A stretch of DNA of 64,000 nucleotides from Tilletiaria anomala UBC 951 (taxonomy: Eukaryota > Basidiomycota > Exobasidiomycetes > Georgefischeriales > Tilletiariaceae), in the NCBI RefSeq assembly GCF_000711695.1, contig NW_013547017.1, positions 186,001 to 250,000 of the forward strand, read 5' to 3'. A program made the position numbers and the translations under genes. Shown in pieces: positions 37,019-46,379 of the stretch (within the stretch, counting starts at the first letter, position 1; every line of letters starts with the position of its first letter). Below the pieces are notes generated by a model. The model had not been told where the DNA came from. It searched no databases and saw only the letters and a program-made list of their open reading frames with translations.

Positions 37019-38991
37019 ATGTCCGACCCAGCTTCGTCTTCCTTCCGTGGTGGGCGCAGCAACGCGCCGCCGTCACAATCAACGCCTCCAGCTCGTAATG
37101 CGAGGGCTTCGGGAACCCGCTCCTCACCGCGCAACAGCCGCAATTCCCAGGCTTCAGCAACAGCTGCGGCAACGAAAGCACTAAGGTCCACGCCTGATGC
37201 TTCAAGAGCTGCTTCCCCAGGAACGGCATTCGGAGCTCTCTCTGCATCCAAAGAGGCCCGCGAGAATGCCGAGCGGATGCACCTCAACGCATTGCTGACG
37301 GAGCTCAATGGGCAAATCGACGCATTAAGGTCGCAACTCGAGAATGCTCGGCAGCAGAATGCCTCCAGAGCATCAGAGAAAGAGAAACAAATGCAGCAGA
37401 TCGCAGGACTGTCGAGTGCAGAGCTCGTCATGGACGACGAAATCGATGCTTTACTCAAAGGGATGGATGATGACGCATTGTGAGTGCGGTCCTCGAGGCA
37501 ACAAGTCCACAAATCCGGTCGAATTCTTGATCTGAATCGGAATCCCCTTGAAGAACCGCTTTACTGGTATCGTCGCCATCTGCGCTTATGCAGAAGCTGA
37601 TCGGCAGTAACGAGTCCGCTGCGACCGTTTCGCTTGCAGCATCCGCCGCAACTGCATCTACAGAGACTCAAGCGTTCGTGTCCGTCCCTGCGCCGGCTCT
37701 TTCTGCCGGTATCGAGGGCAGTGGTGCAGGGTATGACATCGATACGCGTCTCGTGGCGGGCGATCGAGCGGCGCGCGCTCCAGCTTCAAAACGTCGCCGA
37801 ACCGATGGGGGAGTGACACAAGACAGCCCCACAAATGATGCATGGGTAGAGAAAGAGCACGATTTGGAATCATACGAACTTGACAAATACCAGTGGATGG
37901 AGGACTGGCTCAATGCTCGCAAACGAAGAGGGCAAGATCTGTTGGAGAATTTGCAGGCCTTTACAGGCTGGAGGATCCAGAGTTTGATGCAGAAGAAAAT
38001 AACAAGTGCAGACCGGATGAAGAGCACGAGGGCTTTCGATGTCGCAGGCTGGCTGCATACCATTGGTGCAATACGGGTGAAGCTCACAGTGAAGGAGGAG
38101 CGGGCAAGCGGCCCGCCGAAGGTATCCGAGCTGACGGTGGAGCTGCCCAAGGGAGTCATATCCGCGTTGAACCAGGAGTCCCATCTGGACAGGTAAGTTA
38201 AGATAGCCAGCGCATCCATGGGTCGTCGGAGACGCTGATGACGATTTCCCCTTTTTCTTACGCACATAATGAAAGGCTGCTGCGACGCTGCGACGCGCCA
38301 GCCGTCTTCAATACGCTGCGAAGTCTTAGTTCAGCCGCTCGTGCTCGACGAAAACTGTTCCAAGCTGTTGCAACCCAGCTACGCCCTCTGTGCGGTACGA
38401 AAGCTTATGCAGTCAATGCAGAAGCTATGTTTCTTGCGTCTCGATGGAACCATCGGAGGCACAAATCTGGTAGAAGCAACCATAACCGGCTCGCAACTGA
38501 CTTGAATATGGAGGAACACGACTTGTCGGATCAGGAAGCTGCTCAGGTCGTGTACGATCCTGAGCAGGCAGAAACACTGATCTTGAGCAACGACAAGTGA
38601 GGTACGAGCGTATTTTACTAATGTGATGCGCGCATCTGACTCTACTTTTTTTGACAGCAATGCGCAACTGCATCTTCGATACCGCATCGCTTTCGACGCG
38701 TTTGGGCGCGGTCTTCCCGATGTGTCTCTCACTGCCAAGTTACCCGACTCGAGTGAGTAATCTGAAAGCCTGGATAGCTCCGCTTGTGCAGCGATCGCTG
38801 AGCCCCCTTTCGCCCCTTTTATTCGCACAGCAGCCCTTTCACCCGAGGCGGATGAGATCTTGAGAGCTATACCCACTCAGTTCAGAAGAATGGTTGACCA
38901 CCGGCCGGGTCTGGAAGGAGAGACGGAGGCTCAAGCAATAGAGAGTATCGTGCTGAGCATTGCAGCTTGCTTTTTCGGTGTCACGCTATAA
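37019..38991 (+). CDS. Probable inner-kinetochore protein CENP-P (Ctf19-like, RWD)
   Basis: Model: join(37019..37479, 37608..38192, 38276..38596, 38658..38752, 38831..38991), 540 aa; all introns GT-AG and in phase, though the first acceptor has alternatives. Residues 1-80 are Ser/Ala/Arg-rich. A coiled coil covers about 85-135. From about 270 the order of blocks follows what I recall of human CENP-P: a TGWRIQ block (human TGINI), IRVKLTVKEER...VSELTVELP (human VTFQLEFQ...VTDLNIIMEP), LRRCDAPAVFNTLRSL...RRKLFQ (human RKDLFMFFRSL...KRTFKHL), then LHLRYRIAFDAFGRGLPDV (human VIVWRIQIDEDGKVFPKL), and a final helix IESIVLSIA. Two RWD-like segments preceded by a coiled coil is the CENP-P/Ctf19 plan. 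CENP-P is part of the COMA complex of the constitutive centromere network. The assignment rests on memory of the human sequence and needs profile search. Confidence 0.65.
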
Positions 38992-39357
38992 ACCAATCGC
39001 CCTTGCAGACGGATCAATGTTTGTATTTAGTAGCCTTCGTCTGCCGAGCCCACTATTTAACGAGAAGTTGCAATTGAGCAACTTAAGACCTCTGCGAGAT
39101 CGGAATGCTGCGACCGGCTGTTGAGGGCCAAGCGTCTTCTTAGAAGTGCGTGGATTTACATAGAGTGTGGTCGCACACGCAGAAGAGCGCTTCCTCGTCC
39201 AGCCGCCAGCGCCAATCACTCGTTCTCCCCTGCGCCGGCTACCAGCTTTTGAACGATGCTGCATCTTCCAAGGCCGTATTGTGCAAACCTCTAACTTCCC
39301 ACAGGAAGGCAAGCATCTCCTTGCAGGCGCTACTAGCTCGTGCATCTAGCGGACAAG
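38992..39357. other. Promoter region of the complex I 78-kDa subunit gene
   Basis: 366 bases between tandem genes. No distinctive site recognised. Confidence 0.4.
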
Positions 39358-41865
39358 ATGCTGCGTCGGTCGGTGGTCTCAGCCTCAGGCAGGCTGCCCG
39401 CTTCGGCGGCAGGCGCAGCCGGAGTGGCGCGCCATGCTACCGGTGCCCATATGGCCCGCTTTTCGACCTCGTGCACTAGAGCGCAGGCATCACCTGCTCC
39501 AGAGCAACCCAAGATGGTCAAGCTCACAGTGGATGGGAAGGAGGTTGAGGTCGTCCAGGGGTGAGTGACGTTGGCCAACGGCGCGTGGCGATTCTAAAGA
39601 CACAAGAATGCTAATATTATCCTGACGACCTCCGACAGTACCGCCCTCATTCAGGCTTGCGAGAAGGCAGGAGCGCAGATCCCAAGGTTCTGCTACCATG
39701 AGAGAGTGAGTTGGTACCGAAAAAGAAGAACTTGGTTGCAGCTGTTGACGCAAATGGTACGTGTCGGCAGCTTATGGTCGCAGGGAACTGTCGCATGTGC
39801 TTGGTGGAGAGCAAGGGCGCGCCCAAGCCCGTGGCCTCCTGTGCTTTCCCTGCTATGCCTGGCCAGCAGATCTTCACCAACACCCCATTGGTAGCAAAGG
39901 CTCGTGAGGGTGTTATGGAATTCCTTTTGGCCAATCACCCCCTCGACTGCCCTATTTGCGACTGGGGAGGAGAATGCGACCTGCAGGACCAATCGATGCG
40001 CTATGGCTCCGACCGGGGCCGCTTCCACGAGATCGCCGGCAAGCGTGCAGTCGAGGACAAATACTTTGGCCCCCTCGTTAAGACAGTCATGACCAGGTGC
40101 ATTCAATGCACCCGCTGTGTCCGCTTTGCAAACGACATTGCAGGCATCCAAGACCTCGGCACCTCGGGCCGCGGCAACTCTCTACAAATCGGCACGTACA
40201 TCGAGAAGACGCTTGACTCTGAAATGTCCGGCAATATCATCGACCTCTGCCCGGTGGGTGCTCTCACGTCTAAGCCATACGCATTTCACGCGAGGCCATG
40301 GGAGCTCAAGAAGACAGAGTCTATCGATGTTCTCGACGCTGTTGGATCCAATATTCGTGTGGACTCTCGTGGTGTGCAGGTGATGCGCATTTTGCCACGG
40401 ACAAACGACGACATCAACGAGGAATGGATCAATGATAAGAGCCGCTTCGCATGCGATGGGCTTAAGTACCAGCGCCTCACCACGCCGCTCATCAAGCAGG
40501 GTGACGGCTTCGTCCCAGCTTCGTGGCCGGAGGCTCTTGTGGCCATTGCTGAAGGCCTGGCATCGAGTGGCGCAAAAGGAGACGAAATCAAGGCCGTTGC
40601 TGGCTCACTTGCAGATGCCGAGTCGATGGTTGCTCTCAAGGACCTGGTCAACCGTCTGGGCTCTGAGAACCTTACCACCGACTTGCCCACCGGGGACCAA
40701 CCCTCTGCGACTGGCGTCGACATTCGCTCCAATTACTCTTTCAACTCTAGTATTCCGGGCATCGAGGATGCGGATGCCATCCTCCTGGTTGGTACCAACC
40801 CGCGACATGAGGCTGCGATTGTGAACACGAGGATTCGCAAAACCTACCTCCGCTCTGATTTGACAGTCGGCTTGATCGGAGAACAAGTTGACCTCACCTA
40901 CGACTACGATCACGTGGGCACCGACGCCAAAGCCATTCAGTCCATCATCGATGGTAAGGGTGACTTTGGTAAGAAGTTCAAGCAGGCCAAGAAACCGATG
41001 ATCATCGTTGGCAGCGCGGTCGCCGAGCACGTGGATGGAAAGGGCATGCTGGCAGGCTTAGCCGAGTATGTCAAGAGCAACAAGGATCGATTCATCTCTG
41101 CCGAGTGGAACGGTTTCAACATTCTTCAGCGCACAGCTTCGAAGACTGCCGCGAACGACATTGGCTTCGCTGCTCGCAAGGCAACAGCCGACATCACGCC
41201 AAAGTTCATCTACCTGCTCAACGCTGACGACTTTTCGCCAGAGAGCATTCCGAGAGATGCCTTTGTCGTCTACCAGGGTCACCACGGCGACGTTGGCGCT
41301 CAGTTTGCCGATGTGTGCTTGCCCGGTGCTGCATACACGGAGAAGGCGACTACCTTCGTCAACACGGAAGGCCGAGCGCAGCTAACTCGCGCCGCTGTTC
41401 CTCCACCAGGCGCAGCTCGTGAGGACTGGAAGATCATCCGTGCACTCTCTGAAGTGCTGGGCCACGTGCTTCCCTACAACGATCTCCTCGATCTGCGGGA
41501 TCGCATGTTCGACATCTCTCCCACGCTCGTCCGATACGACATCGCTGAGCAGACCTCGGCGGCGAATGCGCTCGCTGGGATCGACTCGCTGGTCCAAGGC
41601 GGCGACGCAAAGAAAGTGTCTGGTGCGCCACTCTTCCGACCTATCACCAACTTCTACCAGACTGATCCTATTTCGCGCGCATCGCCGACCATGGCGAAAG
41701 TAAGTCTCCTTCTCGGTTGCTATTGTTCTCACCCATTGGTTCGTCATCGCTGACCACCCTTTCCTCTTCCCTCCCACTGCCCAGTGCGTCAAAGCCTTCG
41801 TGCAAAAGCTGCCGATGGAACAGGTCGAGCCACCGCGCCTGAGCGAACTTTCGTCGCTGAATTAG
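39358..41865 (+). CDS. NADH:ubiquinone oxidoreductase 78-kDa subunit (NDUFS1/NuoG), mitochondrial
   Basis: Model: join(39358..39560, 39639..39705, 39771..41699, 41785..41865), 759 aa; all junctions GT-AG and in phase. It is the largest subunit of the complex I N module, carrying electrons from FMN towards the quinone. An Arg/Ala-rich leader of about 45 residues (MLRRSVVSASGRLPASAAG) fits a mitochondrial presequence. The N-terminal iron-sulfur domain is complete: IPRFCYHER joined by splicing to AGNCRMCLVE...VASC for the [2Fe-2S] cluster; HPLDCPICDWGGECDLQD with TRCIQCTRCVRF for [4Fe-4S] clusters. The molybdopterin-oxidoreductase-like domain follows (ADAILLVGTNPRHEA). The last exon encodes the conserved FVQKLPMEQVEPPRL... 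end. The 67-base second exon is needed to keep frame. Confidence 0.96.
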
Positions 41866-42267
41866 TTGGCTGAGAACTGTGTAGATCCAATTGCAACGCC
41901 TAAAGAATGCATACATCATGATCGCAACAGTTGTACCTACAATTTAGCCCACCGGGAGCGGACTTTCTTATGAAGCCGTGACAACGCAGGCTGCACGGCT
42001 CCATCGCTACAAGATGGCCGCAGTGACACTCCAAGGTATCCTCTGACTTGGCTGAATCAGCGTAGGGAGAGAGGTTGCCGCGGGCCAACTGCCACTGCCA
42101 CCCCTGTGGAAATGGGGATCAAACTTGAGAAAAGTCGCGTATCTTCGGATACCGCTTAGAAGTCAAAAGGAGAGCACCATCGCGATAAGGTCGTCGCACG
42201 CATTGAATTCCCCTCCTTGCGCTAGGCTGTGCTATGCTGAGATAGTTTCAAAGGTCGTTGCTGCAAG
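41866..42267. other. Intergenic region, promoter of the serine dehydratase gene
   Basis: 402 bases between two plus-strand genes; no gene or special site recognised. Confidence 0.4.
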
Positions 42268-44767
42268 ATGCGATCACTTCTGACTCAGGCGGCTGTGACG
42301 CTGCGGCGAGGGGGAACATGGATCACCCTCTCCGGCTCCGCTGCACCTCTTTCGACACGGTTGGGGCTCACAGCCTGGTCCGAGGCGGCACGTACTATTT
42401 CTCGTCCAGGCGGCTATGACCTTCGACCATTGCGGAGTATCAGCAGCAGCAGCACCATCAGACGTGCCGATATAGACACCCAGATAGATACAGAAACCGC
42501 GTCCAACCAGCAGAGCACCGAACATGCTGTCGTATCGTTCGCCGATCTTTTTTCCATCGGCATCGGTCCAGTGCGTATGGTCGGCTCTCCGTTACCAGAT
42601 GCCATGCCTTCTGTGTCTGATGCCGCTCATGCTTGTATTTCCTCAATTCTGTGTACAGTCCTCGAGCCATACGATCGGCCCCATGCGAGCAGCGGGTATC
42701 TTCATCTCGGATCTCAAGAGAGAGAATCTGCTCAACAAAGTCAGAAGCATCAAAGTGTCCCTCTTTGGGTCACTTGCAGCCACAGGTGAAGGGCATCATA
42801 CACCTCAGGCGCTCCTTTTGGGACTAGAAGGTGCCGATTGCGAGACAGTTGACACATTCTCAATCGAGCCCAGATTCGAGGCGATCAAGAGGAACGGTAC
42901 AATCGTGCTGGGCAAGGACACGGAAGGCGATCTGGCCCAAGAGGTCACGTTTGTGTACGACAAGGACTTGGAGTGGCACTGGGACAAACGCCTGCCGCTT
43001 CACTCAAACGGTATGCGAATGACTGTCTTTGACCAGGAAGGCGATTTGCTAGCGGTCAACGACTATTACTCCATTGGCGGAGGCTTTGTTGTCAATGGTT
43101 CGATGGCGACAGCCAGCTCTCCTGCAGGTATGAGCCCTGCCTTGCCTGCTTCTGTCGAGGATAGGGACGAGGTCATGGAAGCCGAAACAGGCTCCTTGCA
43201 AGTTCTCTCGGAAGACGCGCACTCTCACCCAGTGGACCTCGCTGAGAACGTCTTCTATAAAGAGATTGACCGCAAACACGCCAGCTCGGATCGTCGTCAT
43301 GGTCAGACGGCAGCAGCCAACAAGGACGTGTCTGCTCTGATCCCAGCCGAGAATGCGCCGGCTTCGTCAAGCCCCGAGTCTAGCATCCCATACCCCTTCA
43401 AAAACGCAGCAAGCTTGCTATCGCTGTCGAAGCGACATAATTTGACCATTGCGCAGATTGTTTTCCAGAACGAGCGTACTTGGTACACACCGGAGCAGAT
43501 TCGCGAAAAGGTGAATCCCTCAGCCACCTTGTATGCGCGTAACCACTTTCATTCTAACTAACGAACCGAGGCTTCTTCAAGCTCTTCCGCATATGGCATG
43601 TCATGGACAATTGCATTCGAGAAGGGACTCACGCGCCCGAGGGCGTCTTGCCCGGAGGGCTGAACCTCAAGCGTCGCGCCCCGCGACTCTATCGGGGCTT
43701 GCTTCGTGGTTTCTATCCCGGGGTTGCCGCTCCAAGCTCTAACCCAGAGGATCCAACACAACTCTTGCCACCATCCTCAGAAGACGGGCCCTTCTTGTTA
43801 TCAAGAAATGGCGGTAGTGAGGATAGCACCAACAGTAGCAGTGCTACTGTCTTCAGACCCCCGCCTCCACCGCCCGTCCGGGTCATCCGTGGCGACCTCT
43901 CCCATCCGATCATGCCGGTGCCGCCCAAGCGAACAGTCTTTCCCGCCATGGACTTTCTATCCACATACGCCATCGCTGTCAATGAAGTAAACGCATCCGG
44001 TGGGCGCGTGGTGACATCTCCGACGCTTGGCGCGAGTGGTGTGATTCCATCCGTGCTCAAGTACCATCTCGAGTTCATTTCAGACGACCCAGATCGGGAC
44101 GTTCAGACCTTCTTGCTCACTGCAGCCGCCGTCGGAATGCTTGTCCGCCGCGGCGCGACAATTTCAGCCGCGTAAGTCTTTATGTCACACTCGCTTGTGA
44201 ACGTCGCTAACGTCTCGTGGACCCGCCCCTTTCTCCTTCACAGGGAGGGCGGCTGCCAAGCAGAAGTGGGTGTGGCGTGCTCAATGGCAAGCGCCGGCTT
44301 GGCCGCCGTGCTTGGCGCCCCGCCGGAGATCATCGCCCAAGCTGCAGAGATCGGACTGGAACATAACCTTGGGCTCACGTGCGACCCTATCCACGGCTTG
44401 GTGCAAGCTCCGTGTATTGAGCGCAATGCGCTCGGCGCCGTCAAGGCCGTCAATGCTGCTCAGCTTGCGCTGGCAGGAGACGGGCAGCACGCTGTCAGCC
44501 TGGATAATGTCATCGAAGCGATGCGACAGACAGGTGAGGGTTCAGGACATTGCAAGGACACGAGTATACCCTTGCGCCCAAAGACGACTGACTAGCCGAT
44601 TGGTTACCTTCCTAGCACGGGCGATGCACACGCACTACAAGGAGACCTCAAAGGGCGGTCTGTCCGCCGTCATCAAGGTCCCTGTCGCAGTTCCAGCTGT
44701 AAGTACGATGGGGTTACTCCGAGTTAGGGAAAGGTTGTGAGCTCATCATAATCACTTGCAGTGTTGA
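42268..44767 (+). CDS. Iron-sulfur L-serine dehydratase (SdaA type), probably mitochondrial
   Basis: Model: join(42268..42570, 42659..43510, 43582..44171, 44244..44533, 44616..44698, 44762..44767), 707 aa. It deaminates L-serine to pyruvate using a [4Fe-4S] cluster, unlike the PLP enzymes usual in eukaryotes. The beta domain has GIGP joined by splicing to [13 protein letters not shown] and [10 protein letters not shown]. The catalytic domain has [14 protein letters not shown] and [12 protein letters not shown]. Three cluster cysteines are at bacterial spacing: C586 (GGCQAEVG), C628 (LTCDP) and C639 (APCIERN). The fourth ligand, the C-terminal Cys707, comes from a six-base last exon. An Arg-rich, acid-poor leader of about 60 residues suggests mitochondrial import. 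Compared with E. coli SdaA there are two low-complexity insertions, about 80 residues before SIPYPFKNA and about 70 before [14 protein letters not shown]. Confidence 0.93.
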
Positions 44768-45214
44768 TTATTGCGTATAATTGAGATAGAATGAAGGGCA
44801 GTTGAGTTTAGTTCGGGCCAATGCGGCATGCCGAATTGGAAAGATCATAAGGCGGCAACTTCTTGATTCAGGTACAACGACGGATCTCAGCAGTGGGTAA
44901 TGGCAAATGCGTCTCAGCTCGTGTCACGCAAGTCGCAGCTGGGGAGGTCATCCATGTACGCCGAGGCAGGAAATACAGACACTGGTCCTTGATCGCCTTC
45001 CTGTCTCCCCATGCTCCAAAGTCTTCTGCAGAGAAGTATTCACTCGCTCTCGGGGTACCCAGAGTTTACGCTTGGCTTGTACTGCCACGCCTTGCCGCTC
45101 TGTTCCAGGCGCTTAGTCGCCTCCGGTAATGCCCATGATTGGATGCTGCAGCGCAAGGCAAGAAAGTTCAGTGAGGCCCTGTTAGGAAGCTTACTTCCTG
45201 TTCGAAGGATAGGA
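44768..45214. other. 3' intergenic region between convergent genes
   Basis: The serine dehydratase (+) and ESSS (-) converge here. Short frames only; no gene recognised. Confidence 0.45.
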
Positions 45215-45230
45215 TCAACGGCTGGTACAA

Positions 45231-45857
45231 TCACAAGTCTTTTCTACCTCTTCCATGTCTGCTCTGAGAGCCAGACCTGAAAAGCGCGGCGTGGAGACTG
45301 CACAAGTTCCATGTGGCAAGCGCACGGAGCAATGTAGCCGCTATCACTATCGCGCACAGCCAGCCGTTGACGCTGTAAGACGAGTCAGAACTGAGGCGAA
45401 GTGCAACTCACCTCGTGTCTGGCTTGTACATATAAAGGACGGTTCCGAAAACGATCGAACCCCACATTCCATAGGTCCAAAGTGATTCCCAACCTTCCTT
45501 CTCCCTCTTCTGACCTGGTGGTAGGGGCTGCGGGGTACAAGACGAGAGAGTTGAACATCAACAACATACACGCCGAGGCAGCTCTGGTCAACCCCACCTT
45601 TTCGTTGAAGAGCCGACCTGTGGGTCGATTGGTATCGCAAAAAGGATAAGCAGAAGCTCACGATCAGCTTTTCTTAACAATTTCCTCCTTCACTGCATGT
45701 CCATAGCAAAAATGAGCTGCTCACCAGTCGGTGGGTTGTATCCACCTCCGCCGGAAGCGAATCTGCGTTGGACGAACGTTCGCGCGACGGTGCTCGGCGC
45801 ACGCAGCGCCTGGCGCGCCGCCGCCACGGTGCCTGATGAAGCCGCTTTCAGTGACAT
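45231..45857 (-). CDS. Complex I ESSS subunit (NDUFB11-like)
   Basis: Best model: complement(join(45231..45372, 45412..45527, 45598..45617, 45725..45857)), 136 aa. This is a single-pass accessory subunit of the membrane arm of NADH:ubiquinone oxidoreductase. The leader is basic and Ala/Arg-rich, with RRFASGGGGYNPPTG as in mitochondrial import signals followed by the family's Y-N-x-P-T-G. A 20-base micro-exon supplies RLFNEK, and the next exon PLPPGQKREKEGWESLWTYG, a membrane helix and LYMYKPDT, the family core. The C-terminal end is uncertain: the third intron would be only 39 bases, and an alternative (a 14-base exon, then an exon beginning LADMEEVEK, ending at 45215) gives a tail closer to the usual 'WA..EA..R' pattern. 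The identity is secure; the last 20-40 residues are not. Confidence 0.8.
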
Positions 45858-46379
45858 GGCTGCGACGATGAGGGCGAAGTGAATTGGCGCTACCTCCTTA
45901 ACAAGCTGGCATCGATGTGGAAACACTTGCTATTGATGAAGGTGCCGCTGGGATGCCAATGAGAGGAGCCTCGAGTGAGCCAATGAGAGCATGAGGCTGT
46001 GAGAGGGACTGAGGGAGGCTGCTGTCCACTGCCCACCGGAAGAGGGCGGAACGAGAGAAAGTCTGCGGCCGCTGGCACTACACCGCAGAAGGCAAGCCCT
46101 CCCTTTCTTTCCCACTTTCCGCTGCGCCCCTACAGCATCATCGCACGCCAATGCCATGCCCCGCCCATAACGGGTTCTCCACTCACGCTGGCTGCGATCC
46201 CCAGACATATTCACAATGGGTTCTGCCTTCGTGGACAGCACCTTTGCGACAACTGTGCATTGTCTGATGCCGAATCTGTGTTGAATCCAAAGCTATCTGG
46301 CCTCACGCGAATTGGCGTGCTGAATCGTCGGACCGACGAGCACTGTGACACCAACTCTGTTCCAGGAGTCGATGCAGCG
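45858..46379. other. Divergent region between ESSS and the PH-domain protein
   Basis: 522 bases between two start codons. The frame of the PH protein stays open, without an ATG, from 45999 to 46379, so the true N-terminus of that protein could lie further upstream through an exon I cannot define. Confidence 0.4.

Noticed and set aside
32219-46379. Idea that arginase, serine dehydratase and complex I genes form a metabolic cluster
   Set aside because: They are separated by unrelated housekeeping genes on mixed strands; ordinary gene order is the simpler reading.
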